Below are positions 11,627 through 23,400 of a DNA stretch of 64,000 nt, in pieces; within the stretch, counting starts at the first letter, position 1; each line of letters starts with the position of its first letter. The stretch is from Phytophthora hibernalis. Its lineage: Eukaryota > Oomycota > Peronosporomycetes > Peronosporales > Peronosporaceae. Both the position numbers and the translations under genes were made by a program. Where the stretch lies: contig JAAKBF010000156.1 of assembly GCA_012656075.1 (NCBI GenBank), positions 110,616 to 174,615 on the forward strand, written 5' to 3'. Under the pieces are notes generated by a model. That model searched no databases and was not told the DNA's origin. It was given only the letters and a program-made list of their open reading frames with translations.

Positions 11627-12518
11627 ATGAGCTCACCAGCGCTCGCTCCCTCTTCTCCATCTACTCTACACGACGAGTGGGCACTCGTGAATGATGAGGC
11701 CGAGTATGTGGCGTGAAATGGCTCTTCGACGGTCGAAAGCATACAATTTATATTTATTTAACTGTGTTTTGCTGCTCAGAATCATCGCGTCAGTGACAGC
11801 ACCCGAAGCGGTGAGATGGCGTCAATTTGGTTATGCAATTCGGTATTCGTTCTAACTCTAGTGGTTGGTGTAGGAGTCGGAAAGCGAGGAGAAAGCCGCC
11901 GATGGAGCAACCAAGCAAGTACCAGAGGGCTACCTGCCGATTCGTCTACGGCAAGGCGAAGAGATCCGATCAGCGTGGTTCAAGGCTACGCAGGAAGTGG
12001 ATGACTTTGTGGACAAGGTCGGTCTAAATTGCGTGGGCTACTATTACTGGTATTTTCGACTCACGCTGATGTTATTGTTGTTTGCCTTGGTTAAGTTCTT
12101 CGCTGACGAGATTGCCAAAGGCAAAAAGATTCGGTTAATTTACATGGGGATGCTGCTGATTCCCACTCGGTCCATGGGGAATACGGCATTGAGGAAAACG
12201 GCGTGATCCACAGCGTCATTACCGATGCGCGTACGTGTTGAAGGCGCTGCCTAGATTGTGTTGTGCCACATGGAAAATTGATGTGTTGCGTAATGTTTTC
12301 ATGCAGCCCCAGCTCCCCACCCACAAGCAGCACTGCAGACCAACCTCAAGGCTTTGAACCCGCAGAACTCGCTGCTGATTCTCACGGGCGTCTTCCTCTA
12401 CGGTCTGTGGACACTGTTCTACTACTTCCCGCAGTTCTTTTCGTGGAAGTCCATCGTTTTGCTGTCGCTTTTCAGCATGATGCACATCACGGCAGCAGTC
12501 TCGCGCACCGCTTCCTGA
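11627..12518 (+). CDS. Unrecognised two-hairpin transmembrane protein
   Basis: Multi-exon plus-strand gene. The first exon starts at the ATG at 11627 (MSSPALAPSSPSTLHDEW) and ends at a GTATGT donor near 11703. A middle coding stretch from about 11870 encodes an acidic segment and then EIRSAWFKATQEVDDFVDKV and a hydrophobic run YWYFRLTLMLLLFALVKFFA. The last exon starts after an AG near 12306 and encodes a second hydrophobic pair (LLILTGVFLYGLWTLFYYF, IVLLSLFSMMHI), ending at TGA 12516-12518. A one-base loss in the G4 run 12146-12149 separates the first TM exon from the acidic loop EYGIEENGV. The placing of the small second exon, if any, between 11703 and 11870 is not resolved. The family is not recognised; it is probably an endomembrane protein. 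Confidence 0.6.
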
Positions 12519-12916
12519 AGGAGGGTATTTCTCGTTGCTCTCATTACAGTGCGCCCGTCAGACTGCTGTATTGCAATCGGTTATTTTTGATCACTGAATT
12601 CTACTTAGCAGGCAGCCATATTTATTCAAGGCATCGCTACTGACTGGCGTTCGGCCATTTTTGACTGAGCTAGAAAATGCTTTTGTTGGGAGTGCTGTGC
12701 AAATGCTTTTGGTCAAGGCGAGTTCATATATCGAGAGGGAGACAATGCATGTGGGCTTTACTTTCTACTTGAAGGCATACTTCGCAATAAAACTTCATTC
12801 GATTCATCTGGATCTCGAGACTCGATGTATGCGTCTCGGGTACCAATTATAAAACTTTCGTAGAATCTGACTGCCACGTGGGTCAACTCACAACACCTAT
12901 CTGGTAGCTTGTTCCA
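12519..12916. other. Intergenic, nothing recognised
   Basis: About 400 bp between convergent genes (the plus-strand TM gene and the minus-strand CBS-PB1 gene). Moderately AT-rich. I see no conserved ORF, RNA gene or repeat. An AATAAA-like string near 12786 could serve 3' end formation. Confidence 0.5.
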
Positions 12917-14893
12917 TTACTTCCGTCTGCTCAGGAAAAACGAGGCACCGGCAAGAGCTGCCACCGCAGCGGCGTATACAACCACACCTATCGCTGCATC
13001 AGTGTTGTGCGCAAGCGCTCGGCGCACCGCGAGTCGATAATGAGGAATCTTTAGACGGATGTACTTGTTTCCCAAGTACGAGCTCGATTTACAGCATCCT
13101 TCAAATCGGAATCTTCGGAGAGCAGTACCTGCAAAAAAGCGATTAGTTTAGGAGTTGAGCCCGTCAAACACATCTACTTATTACGTACATGGTCGTTTTC
13201 ATCATCGACATACAGGATTCGGCGGATTGTGTTGTCACCAAGTCGGGTCTGAACATCCACCAGAAGCTGTTTCACTGATTCAGCGGAGCTAGTGAACCGA
13301 TGGTTGTTCCCGTAACAGTCAGCAAGCTTGTAAACAAACACGTCAGGTGCATGCTCTCCATTGTCAAGTGGGTTTTCATCCAATAGTGCCGGGTCGCCTG
13401 TGCCACTTGCTCCAGTTGATGATTGAAAGTCACTCCACGTTTGACGCCCTACCAAGGATGCAATGTCTACTCCATTACCATCGGGGTCATCTACGCCCAC
13501 GTTTGATCCATCGTCCTCGATTTCTTCAGCAGCATCTTCTGTGCTTTTTAGGCTGCTGCGAAATTGATCCCAGAGTGGTTGCACGCTATCGCTTTTTACG
13601 CTTTGGAAAGTGCCCATTTGTTGAACGACGCCACGCGTAACCTGAAGCACGTCTACGATTCCAACCAATCTTTTCCCACTGTCGAACACGGGCACATGCA
13701 GGAACTGTCCGTTGTGCATCGAATGAAGCGTTTCCAAGATCGTAGTTCCCAGTGTAGCTGTCCGAGGGTCAGGTGTCATCACGCTGGATAGCAAGCACTG
13801 ACTTGGTTCCAGTGACATGGCCACTACACGCCGCATCAAATCCTTGGTCGTGAAAATGCCCACTGTTCGATCTGCTTCATCGCAAACCATTACAGCGCTA
13901 GTCTTCTGTATTAGCATCATGCGGGCTGCGTCCATTGCAGTCGACATCGGCCCCAGGGCAGGCACCTCCGAACCTTCCATGATAATTGCAGAGAGCGTCG
14001 GCAGAAAGAGCTACATCAAACACAACAACCATGAAAACTCACCTCAACAACATGCTGCCAGCTACAAACACCTACCTTTTGCCGCAACGACTCGAATAAA
14101 TTAGCTTCTGACGAATCAGACATGCTTTCCTGCAACTAAAAATTCACCAACACAACATCAACTCCAGCACACCCATCTCACCCTCAGCAGTCCACTTGTA
14201 CCTTTTTCACAGTCTCCTCCAGTCGGTCCGACGACTTCCGATACGCATGCTCCAGCTTGGCAATAGCTTCATATAGACACTTGGCGATGTCCAGAATACC
14301 CACCACTACAAACCACCAAGGAACCACATCAGTCTACACCTCTTAACTTCCTCCAACTAACTACCTACTCCACCTTTGTCATTGTCCGTCACAGGTAAAT
14401 GGCGGAACTGGCCTGAGATCATCTTCTTGAGCGCGTCGATCGCGCTCGCATTGGCTGAAACACATGACGGGTCGGGCGTCATCACCTCGTGCGCCAGCGT
14501 CCGCGCGGGGTCTCTGCCCACCGCCACCACCTTCACCGCGACGTCTCTGTCCGTCAAAATGCCCGTGAGCAGTCCGCTCCTGTCCACGAGCAGCGCAGCG
14601 TCCGTCTTGCGGTCCACCATAGCGCGTACACACTGCGCCACCGTCGCGTGGTCGCCCTGCAGCAGCGCGCGCGACGGCCGCATGCGCTTCACCGAGTGGC
14701 TATGGCGACTGGAGCGATGTCTTGTGCGCTCTTGGGACGGGGCGTTCGACTCCTGTTGCGCCTTGACGCTGTCTGAAGACGGAGGGGGAGGCGGCAGCTG
14801 CTGACGCGCCTTGGCTTTGCGCCCCGCCTTCTTGGTGGAGAACACGAGCTGCTGCGGCCGGGGCTTGCGCGTGTCCTTCTCCTTGCGCTCCAT
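12917..14893 (-). CDS. CBS-pair x2, PB1 and C-terminal TM protein (CBSCBSPB type)
   Basis: Five exons: 14893-14374, 14305-14202, 14129-14076, 14010-13189 and 13128-12917. After a basic, low-complexity N-terminus come two CBS pairs. The first runs from HATVAQCVRAMVDRKTDAALL through LTDRDVAVKVV to GQFRHLPVTD and VVGILDIAKCL. The second runs from AARMMLIQKTSAVMVC through FTTKDLMRRVV to GQFLHVPVFD and LVGIVDVLQVT. Next is a PB1 domain (FVYKLADCYGNNHRF) that is split by the last intron. The protein ends in one TM helix plus a short basic tail (FFLSRRK). This is the domain order of plant CBSCBSPB proteins and fungal relatives; CBS pairs usually bind adenosine nucleotides. The exons sum to one base short of a whole number of codons. 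The shift lies in the TTT run at 13088-13090. The extreme C-terminal anchor suggests organelle membrane attachment. Confidence 0.9.
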
Positions 14894-15030
14894 GGGGAAT
14901 CGCTACTGTAGTGCGACCTGAGAATCCTTCTCCGACCTTTCAAAAACGAGGTTCGGGGTTCGATTGAATGTGACAGGGGACTACCTTGCTACAGTTGTAG
15001 CAAGTTGCTACACATTAATTATAATACATG

Positions 15031-15188
15031 TACAGTGATCTGCTTCCTCAGCGAACACCTGATATATATAGAGAATGCAAGTATATTTTATGTGACAGCC
15101 TTCTTTGTTTCGTTTTAATTGCACTTGGAACATACGTTTTGAAAGGCTATTTAGTGTTGGGTGTTCGCTGAGGAAGCAGATCACTGTA
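15031..15188 (+). mobile_element. MITE copy B, pogo/Tc1-type
   Basis: 158 bp, bounded by TA, with near-perfect ~28-bp terminal inverted repeats (CAGTGATCTGCTTCCTCAGC outward on both sides). Its interior matches copy C in inverted orientation almost base for base. It sits between two divergently transcribed genes (the CBS-PB1 gene at 14893 and the next gene at 15348), so inside their shared upstream region. Confidence 0.92.
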
Positions 15189-15347
15189 TTAATATATATA
15201 GTCCGAGTTCTCCCTTTCAACAATCAGCTCACAACATAAGAAGTTCTGGCCCACAACCCTTGAAGCCACTTCAACTGAACTGCGATTGGTCGAAAAAATA
15301 CAAAGTGCGTCACAGAATCTCTGATCTCAAAAGACAAGACGATCAAG

Positions 15348-16107
15348 ATGGCGAATCCAGTGTACCTCGTGAACGACGACATCTTCTCGGCCAGCGAGGC
15401 GCACGTGATGACGCAGGAGGAGCAGCAGTCGGCTATTCAGCCTCGCCCGATGGACGAGATCCTGTACATCGCGTCCGTCGTGGCGCAGCACCAGGTCCCG
15501 GTAGACGTGGTGAACAATGTGCTCGAGTTCGCAGGTGTACTGCTGGCATTCCAAGCCGAGACGGCGGATCTCTGTCGTGGACGCAGTAACATGAACGAAG
15601 AATATCTGCAGCTACAGCTGCCGACTGCAGAGGAGCTGGATGTGCCGCCTGGAGTGGACGTGAGCAAGTGCTCGCTGCTGGTGGCCGACTGCGAGTCCAA
15701 GGACCAGGGCTGGGCCACGGACGCACGCGAGCACAACGGCACGTACCGGCACACCTGGTCGTGGTGCGAGGTGGCGGTGACGTCGCCGATGGCCGAGGGG
15801 AGCGCATGGAGACGGCGCGCGTGCCGTTCTACCCGAACCTTCGTGCCGGTCGGAATTTCCGCCACCACCGCAAGTACTTCGACCGCTCATCCAGCCTGCT
15901 CGATCATATCAAGCTGGGCGACTGCGTGTCGATCGTGCTGCGCTCGCAATTCCCGGGTGGACGAACACTGCCAACTATGGCAAACTTGCCGTGTGCTTCG
16001 CCGTGGAGCTGAAAGACAACCTTTCTTTTGCCGACATCCCGTTTCCGAGCGGCTCTGTCCGCGAGGAGGAGACTGTCGGGCCTTCTATCCCATGCTGTCT
16101 GCAGTAA
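15348..16107 (+). CDS. Conserved unknown, probable beta-sandwich protein
   Basis: Starts MANPVYLVNDDIFSASEAHV. An N-terminal helical part (DEILYIASVVAQHQVPVDVV) is followed by a region of alternating polar and aromatic residues (CSLLVADCESKDQGWA, NGTYRHTWSWCEVAV, NLRAGRNFRHHRKYFDR, LGDCVSIVLRSQFPGW, YGKLAVCFAVEL). The Trp pattern suggests a beta-sandwich, and I have the impression of a widespread fungal/oomycete family of unknown function. Two one-base losses in G-runs (15797-15800 and 15955-15957) break the frame; correcting for them the protein would be about 253 aa, ending at TAA 16105-16107. Single exon. No signal peptide. Confidence 0.65.
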
Positions 16108-16949
16108 AAGGATGCAGCAATATCAGCAGCATACCTACAGGCTCGTGCTAGTGGTACAAAACGAGTCCACTGAAATTTAATATTTGTGGAGGTTATTAAG
16201 GATTGCTTCATTTTCTATTGCAAGAAAAACCGAGGTTTTATTGTGCTTTGCAGTCTTTTGGCACTTTCGATTGTAATTCGTACGACTTGTCTTGTACGAG
16301 ATAACTATAAATCGTACTCAAGTACGAATTGCTGTAACTCGTGCATGCTTCATACTCCCCATGATGTGCCTGTGTGATCTGAAAGCGTTCCAACAGCCCT
16401 AGCACGACTTGTATTTGCTTTGGCACTTTCTAGACGTGCCATTTTTTGCTCTTGTAGTGCATGAAACACGACTTCGGAAAGCCCCATTCAAAGCCTCTTT
16501 GATTTAGCACTACTAACTACTGCACGATATAGCTGGACAAACTGGTTGCAAAGCACAATAATTCATCTTTTTCGAATGGCGTTCCTGCAACGTTAATTAA
16601 GTTGCATCAATGTTCTACAGCAACTTAAGATCTTCCAAGAGCACAATAAATCCCTTTCAGCAACGTAATTTGGGGCACCCATATGGTGCATGGTCCTCAA
16701 ATCGAAGGAGCTCTCACGTTTGCCTCATCCCTGATCGCAATACGAGGAGTCTTTTGACGTGCCTTGTCTCGTTGAAATAGACTGAATGGGTTTAAGCAAG
16801 GACTAGAGAAATCAACGATATTCAAGCCTCTCTTTCGAAGCATATGACTGTTGCCTAAAACATATCTGTGGGAGTTTGCCTTCACCCCTCGTTCCAGAAA
16901 CTGTACGTTAAAAACGACGTTAACGTGCATTAAAGCAACGTTTTATTTT
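16108..16949. other. Gene-free AT-rich stretch
   Basis: About 840 bp of AT-rich sequence with no conserved ORF in any frame and no clear repeat that recurs in this window. It marks the start of the repeat-rich half. Confidence 0.5.
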
Positions 16950-17291
16950 TTAAAGGACATAAAATCTGCGACCATTAACGTTGCAGGACCCACTTCGATC
17001 TTTTTCAGGCTGAGGACGTTTTAAACCTTTAGAGAAAATCTCGCTCTCACTGGAGATACAGTAGTAACCGGCATCTCGACGCTCTTGATCATTGATCTCT
17101 AACGTATCGTCGATCATCAACCGACCAAGTGGGGAAGGAACTGCACCACAGTTGGTGAGGTGGGTTCTCATGTTTTTCGTTGTTGCAGAAACCGTTGTAT
17201 TGCAGTAGCGACATCGCGCGCGAGGAACCTTGTAGCTGCCTTTTGGGCATTCGTCGAAGAAGCCCCAAACTATCTCCTTCTTTCTTGACAT
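16950..17291 (-). mobile_element. BED zinc-finger fragment, probable hAT transposase N-terminus
   Basis: The 113-aa frame begins MSRKKEIVWGFFDE and contains RARCRYCNTTVSATTKNMRTH followed by LTNC. This is the C-x2-C-x(n)-H-x4-C spacing of a BED finger, with the aromatic W at its start. In oomycetes such fingers head hAT-family transposases. The frame ends soon after, and no hAT dimerisation or DDE region follows downstream (toward 16.1 kb), so this is a 5' remnant. Confidence 0.65.
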
Positions 17292-17596
17292 TGCTGGCCA
17301 ATTCCAAAAGGAACTTCAAATCTAGCCTCTTCGAGGAAGCGCTCTAGCCTCTCTGGCTCCAAACCAACCAATTGTCCTCGGATGCTTGGCTCTGAGTTTA
17401 CAAGACCGCATGTACAAACGTGAAAAACTTTTTAAACGTTTTATACCATTCAATTCGAGAAAAGTTGAAAAATACCAATCGCTAGAGGTTATGTATGATT
17501 CTGAGTCTTTTTCTATATCGTATACACTTTGAAGTCGCCTGGAGGACGGATGTCACCTTGCTTCAAATCATGAAAGTCGGAGATGCCGACAGGAAA

Positions 17597-17802
17597 ACTA
17601 CCGTAAAGTTTGGAATCAGTAAGACACACCGATTCAATGCGACAGTGGTAAAAACTAAACTCAAATATTTTGAAATAACTTGGAAATTGTATGTATTTTC
17701 TTTTTACGATCGTAAAAACTAAAATTGTCCTCGAATTTTGAAAACATTTATATAGCAATTAACCTTTTACCACTGTCTCATTGAATCCGAACTTTACGGT
17801 AC
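17597..17802. repeat. Imperfect inverted repeat (foldback)
   Basis: The left arm (about 17597-17656) contains accgtaaagttt and gacagtggtaaaa. The right arm (about 17764-17802) is the reverse complement, with a ~18-base gap in one arm (ttttaccactgtc and actttacggta). The loop is AT-rich. It looks like a decayed foldback element or MITE. No ORF. Confidence 0.55.
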
Positions 17803-18324
17803 ACACGAGCCTCATGAAACCCTGAGAGCGGTGACACAGCTCTAAGTCGAGCAAGGTGTGACCCTGCTTGGTCCTGGGTTTAAGCCCGCGTGCTGCGCAT
17901 ATGGATCTTTAAACCGCAGGCGTTGTTTCGGCCTGCCGAGCGAGTTGCTTTCGTCCCCTTTTTATCTCGGGGATGAGTTGTCTTGTCAGTACCATTTATA
18001 CATGCAAGTTGCATGTTGAACTGGTCGCAGATCACAAGATCACATTCCAACCGACAGATCACAGATCACAAGATCACATACCAACCGACCGACCGCCAAC
18101 TTGCTGGACAAGGTGTACAATTATCACAACAAATGCTCTGAATTAAATAGAAACCCCCGCCAAACCTATTCCAGTCCTGCGATTAACTGTCCCAGACCTA
18201 ATTGTCCGTTTTATGCATATCATTGTTTGGAATTGGAATTTGGGGAATCAGATTTTTGCGGGAATCTTTTATTGAGGCAGGCACAATTTAATGACAAAAA
18301 CTGGAAAGATCGAAGCTGTATTGA

Positions 18325-18918
18325 CAGTCTAACCCAGCGGAAACGAACTTTGACATCGGTGGTCAAGAGAATGACAACAGATCTCGCTACATGAGGAGCT
18401 ACGCCAACGAAGATCTCAGCGGCGAAGAGAGGGGCCGTGAGCAATTGATGGCCAAGCTTCTTGCGCTTGACGATTCGACATTCAAAGCTGTTTCTGCTAA
18501 ACTCGACGACTTCCTCGCACCTGGAAAAGCCGACGATATCTTCCCTATGAGCAAGCTGGAAGAACTTCTTGATCCGAAAAAGGTGTCTGCCTTCCTTAAT
18601 GCGAAAAATCTCGACGAGTTGTTGGATGTGAAGAAACTCAACAAAATGGTTGATCTAGAGAGACTCAGTATCGTGGCGAATTGGGACAAGAAGGACACTC
18701 GTGGATTGGCAGTGTATTCGTCCAAAAACTTCTTCGTGGAGCTAAAGGAGAGTAGCGTCCATCCGGAAATTTTGAGAAAGGCCATGCAAAGGCAGATCGA
18801 TTTCAGCCCCAATTTCATCGAGGGTTTGGAGAGTCAGTATATCACGTATCTGACGAAACCAACTTGGACAATTGATCGTGGTTCCCGGCAGATACCGATT
18901 CAGCAGTTCTGGAGATGA
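18325..18918 (+). pseudogene. RxLR-dEER-like effector remnant without signal peptide
   Basis: The open frame runs from after an in-frame TGA (18322-18324) to the stop at 18916-18918. It contains RYMR at 18385-18396 followed ten residues later by SGEER, the spacing and context of an RxLR-dEER translocation module (with Met for Leu). After that come leucine-rich helical repeats of 10-11 residues (SKLEELLDPKKV, KNLDELLDVKKL) and a C-terminal part without clear WY motifs. No signal peptide precedes the motif; the upstream sequence is out of frame or stopped. I read it as an effector gene that has lost its N-terminus, or one whose first exon is not visible. The function of the C-terminal part is unknown. 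Confidence 0.5.
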
Positions 18919-20622
18919 ATCCCACGGCTGCCAGTAAGACGTAGGATGCGCGCATAGTGCGACCGTGAAACACTGAAAGGAAAAGGAGGAGAGTTGTTTC
19001 GGTCGCGCAAATAGGAAACTGCGCCTTCGAAATGGTATTTGCGCCAACCTTCGTTTGATGTGACTCTCACGGAGAGCCGTTCCCCATTTCTTGATCGTAA
19101 TCAACATATTACGGTGCATTACAGTGTCTATTCCTTTCTCCCATGTGGTTGGTGATGGACCTAGACTGTAGGATTATCCTCATCTGACTGAATCAGTCAC
19201 TGATTGAGGTCCCTGTTCAACAGGCTGTTTTGCTCCAAGGAGCTAATTCGCGACATGTTGCTTATTGTAAGAACGGATGCTCCCAAAATTACACTTTAAA
19301 AATGTACAGTCAGTACTTGTATCTGGACGATCACCTTGGAGAACTTTAATTCTCGCGGGGTTTTGGTCGAGATATCCAAATTATATTCCTTGGACCCGAA
19401 TTGTTCCACTGGATCTTATAAAAATTGGAACATCGGGTGGTAATTTATCCGTAATTTATCTGCCGTTATTCCAAGAACCACACCTTTTCAACTTCAAAAT
19501 GGCAAAAGAAAATTCCATACGTCATAATGTAAAATCAAAATGTTAGCTATCCAGGTGCCAGAAGGCAAAAATGTTGCCGTCATTATATTTAATATAAAAA
19601 CGTGCGTCTGTCACTTCTCTATTCACGTCATTTTGATTTTACCTTATGACGTATTGAATTTTCTTTTTGCCATTTTGAAGTTGAAAATTCTCTAATTTCA
19701 GAAACAACAGTTCTCTATTGAAATCGGTACGTGTATTAAAAATACACGTAGTACGAAAAATGAAATGCTTAAACTGATGCAGAATTCGGGGACCCGGGCC
19801 AGGGGTTCGCAGTTTTCAGGTGTAAAAAACAAGGCCGTGCGCTAGCTTCCGGGAAGTGAACTGCTTTGGTTAAACACGTACCGGCATCATGTTTCTACAG
19901 GTCGAGGCTTTCAGCACGTTTGCGGAGGCTGAAGCCTCACCGCTTACAGTCTTGTCGAAAGGGTACCCTCACGGAGGCGTAGCTTTCATGCCAAATGTTT
20001 TAAAACGTAAAAGAGTGAGTTTTAACATTGTGGTGGGGAGACGAACATGAGAAGCGGTGAATTGTGTTTTGGTTTCATCGTGGAAGATACTCACTCAGGT
20101 TGATACATACATATCTGTTCCTAAAGTTAGCAAGTTGAAGTTGCATTATGAGAGGAATCTGACCAAAGGCAAAACTTGACATGTAAATTTGTCAGTTCTT
20201 GAGGGTTTATTAGATTTGGAGATGAGCTGTTGAGCTGGTACTGTTGCTAATTTTTGTGATTTTTGACAAGCATGTTGGATCACTCATATACTCTGAAATA
20301 AAGTCGCGCGTTGCACGATGAAGCTCTGATATTCAGGGGAATAATACAGGGACGACAATAAAGGGGGGTACCGACTATAATAGCAGGAGCCCTCGTGTGT
20401 GTAGTACCTTTTTCTCATTTAATGACGCTATTAATATACCTCCCCGGCGCATCTCCTGCGCCTGCTTCGCACACGCTTGTGCCGCGAAGCCGCGAGCAGA
20501 TGAACTTTACCAGATAAACGTACCGGTACCGGTACATGAATTTGTACTGTCAAGTTGCCATAACAAGCAGGCGGCACACCTTCGCGCAACATACATCTCA
20601 GCTACATGTACCGTAATACTTG
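18919..20622. other. Gene-free stretch with one foldback repeat
   Basis: 1.7 kb without a credible gene. Apart from the inverted repeat at 19485-19687, which has its own entry, I see only AT-rich sequence and short chance ORFs. Confidence 0.45.
19485..19687. repeat. Long-arm foldback repeat (about 59-bp arms)
   Basis: Arms 19485-19542 and 19629-19687 are reverse complements with only a few mismatches or indels (arm start ttttcaacttcaaaatggca). The 86-bp loop has no coding potential. Such a structure would form a strong hairpin in RNA or single-stranded DNA, and is compatible with a MITE that consists almost entirely of TIR. Confidence 0.75.
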
Positions 20623-20780
20623 TACAGTGATACGCTTCCTCAGCGAACACCCAACACTAAATAGCCTTTCAAAACGTATGTTCCAAGTGCAATTAAAACG
20701 AAACAAAGAAGGCTGTCACATAAAATATACTTGCATTCTCTATATATATCAGGTGTTCGCTGAGGAAGCAGATCACTGTA
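20623..20780 (-). mobile_element. MITE copy C, pogo/Tc1-type
   Basis: 158 bp, TA-bounded, same family as copies A and B but in inverted orientation. The left end has one change in the inverted repeat (CAGTGATACGCTTCCTCAGC). The interior is nearly identical to the reverse complement of copy B, so the two are recent relatives. Confidence 0.9.
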
Positions 20781-21218
20781 GTAGATTCTTGAGAGGTGGA
20801 CGACACAGGCAACACACAGGTAATTTATTAGTTTCTACAGGACATTATATTCTGCAAATTAATATTAATATAAAAAGCATTTTATTATTCGAGATAGCTA
20901 TATAGTTGGCAGTTTTTTTTCAAAATCGCACCTGCTCTAAAATAAATACCAGAGAACAGATAATGTTAAATGGTTTTGAGGGATTTTACTTGTTGGATAC
21001 TGTCCCGTACCTTGGCGGGAGCCTGACGTGCCAGGATGTCAGGCTAAACGTTCCAGGACGCTGCGACTGTTGAGCCGTATCAGGCCTAATTTGTACCAAA
21101 AGCGGAGAACGCCTCACAGGCACACAAAAGTACAGCCATGACACAGTGAGTCTGAGTCAGCACCACAGAAACTGGTCAGCACCACAAAGGGCTGTGCCAG
21201 CACAATAGAAAGTTTAGT

Positions 21219-23204
21219 TTATACTCTTCGCGAGAAGCGCGCAATCGGGGCGCGGTTAGGTGGAAGCTGGCCAACCAGCGCTCGTTCTAAAGAGAAGTGG
21301 CCCACAGTAGCATTGGTGTGTGAGCCACCACATTTCTCAAAACCACCTCCAGCAAAACGATCATGCCGAGTCGTGTGAGCTGGAGAGAGAGAGCTGTCAA
21401 CGTGGACGCCGCCGAAGCCGACGAGGTTGTCGCGACTCTCAAGTCGTTCGATATAGACAAGAGCCAAACGATGGCGTACACTATTTGCCTGAAGCTGAAC
21501 ACAAGAGGGTTACCGCCTTCTAGTGGGCAGCTCGGAAGGGTGCTGCGACGCAAGCAACCTCCAGTGCACGTGGCACGGGAAGATCCTTACGTGTGTGGAC
21601 TCAGAACACGCCTCGCTCTTCGAGTACGGCGAGCACAGTACTCTATTGGCGTCCCCAAGGCGCAAGAAGCTGTCAACGACACAGAAGGCGTTCTGTCGTG
21701 AGCAAACAGAGACCCATTTGCGGCCGATGCGGATCCGCCACGCGTTGTCTCGCAAGTTTGCGGTCCCTGCGGAGACACTGCCCTCACTAAAAACAGTGCA
21801 CAACTTTGTGAATCATTATGGCCGTACGAAGATGGAGAATCACGATCGCGTCGAAAAACTCAAGAGCTGTGTATACGACCACTCTTTTAACGGGTCTGAG
21901 CCTATGACTCAAACCTTCACGTTTGGCTGGGAGATGGACAATGTTGGTAAACCTATAGTCGGCAACGGCTCCGACGAGAAACCGTTCATTATCGGTCTCA
22001 CGACAAAGGCGTTGATGCTGCGGAGGATAGTGCCAGCGCAAAGCTTCATTTTACACCTGGATGCCACATACAAAATGAATCAGTGTGCCTACACTGTGCT
22101 AGTAGTGGGGATCTCGGACCGCTCGCGCAGATTCTATTTGGTTGCTCTCTTTGCTATATCGCAAGAGACGCAGCCAGTTTTCGAAGCTGATTTGATGTCG
22201 CTGCGTCGGATTTACTACTGGGTTACACAGAAGCATTTGACGGTCCAATATGCCGTGGCTGGCGGCGACAAAGCTCAATGCAATTCTCTCGTATCAGTAT
22301 TTGGAGACAACCCCGCGTTCAGATTCTTGATGTGCTACTTCCACGTAATGAAGAAGGTTCAGGAACACATCAAGTCGATTTCCTCCGGCGCACAAGCTAG
22401 TTTTTGCGTGATATCTACGATTTACACTTTGCGAGGTCGCAAGCGACGTTTTTGAGCATGCGGAAAACCATACTCCAGCGTTGGGTTCAAGAAAAAGGGG
22501 TACTGCCTTTTGCGAAGTATATGTGTGCACAGTGGTTGACTGGCAGCTTTACAAGGTGGCAGGCGTACATGACACCGCCCGGGTTCGCGACAGCGAACAA
22601 CCCGGCGGAGACTTTTAACGCTCTTTAAAAGCATGACTATACTCTGTGTCGTCGTTTGAAAATGGGCTCTCTGCTGAGATAATTAAGTACCTGCTGCCAA
22701 GATCAGTCTAGCAGCGCGCGAGCATTTGAATTTAGCGTGGTGCCGACTGCAACCCTCGCGCGCCGTGTGTCGGAGCTGATGCGGCATAATTTGATAGGTC
22801 TGGCGGAGGGGCAAACTGTCGATGGTGTCATTGTTGGATCTCAGTCAGAGCTGCGAGTCGTGTCATTGCGAGCTCCTCGGGTCGCAGTGGCACCCAACAA
22901 ACGCAGCGAAGAAGGAATTGCTGTGTCAGCTCAGATGGGGGCCAACTACACCCGAATGAAGGTGGAGGGGCAGCCATGGGCCGGCTGGTCAGTCGATCTA
23001 GAACAGCAGTGGTGTGGGTGCAACTATTGGTTCGTGTTCGGTTCCTGTATACACGTGCTATTCGCGCTACGGTGTGCTGCAAGTGTGGACAGTAGCGGTA
23101 GGGAAATCCTTGTTTGGCGACGTAAGCGCAAACGAACGGACGTCGTTGTGATTGATAATGCCGGGCGCCCTCGATCAAATGAGCCGGCGTTGAGCTACGA
23201 GTAA
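21219..23204 (+). mobile_element. Mutator-like (MULE) transposase, frame-broken
   Basis: Plus-strand coding pieces in different frames make up one MULE transposase. The core (frame ending 22455) has FILHLDATYKMNQCAYTVLV, GISDRSRRFYLVALFAIS, AVAGGDKAQCNS and FLMCYFHVMKKV. These are the MULE DDE-domain motifs: the D of DATYK, a second D in the GDKA context and CxxH-type spacing. A second piece (22404-22628) carries NNPAETFNAL. The third (22737-23204) has a SWIM zinc finger (CGCNYWFVFGSCIHVLFAL) and a basic tail (WRRKRKRT). The N-terminal 400 bp include a weaker DNA-binding region. At least two frame breaks separate the pieces. No terminal inverted repeats were found by eye. It is probably a dead or miscalled autonomous element. 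Confidence 0.85.
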
Positions 23205-23400
23205 CTCAGCACACGCAAAAAGGAATGAGTAGATGACAGGTGGATTAATGTACACGCATCAGCAAACTGGAAGTCTACCACGCGAGTGTTTACATTGTTT
23301 TTAATTCAACAACGTTTTAGACCAAGTGAGCTCGTGACATTTGTAGAAGTTAGCTAAAACAACGTAATCTGCAATCTAGTATGTGATATTCTTTCTTCTT

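Noticed and set aside
17820..17895. tRNA-like stretch with a GGTCCTGGGTTTAAGCCC string
   Set aside because: Resembles a B box only loosely; no A box at the right distance and no acceptor stem.
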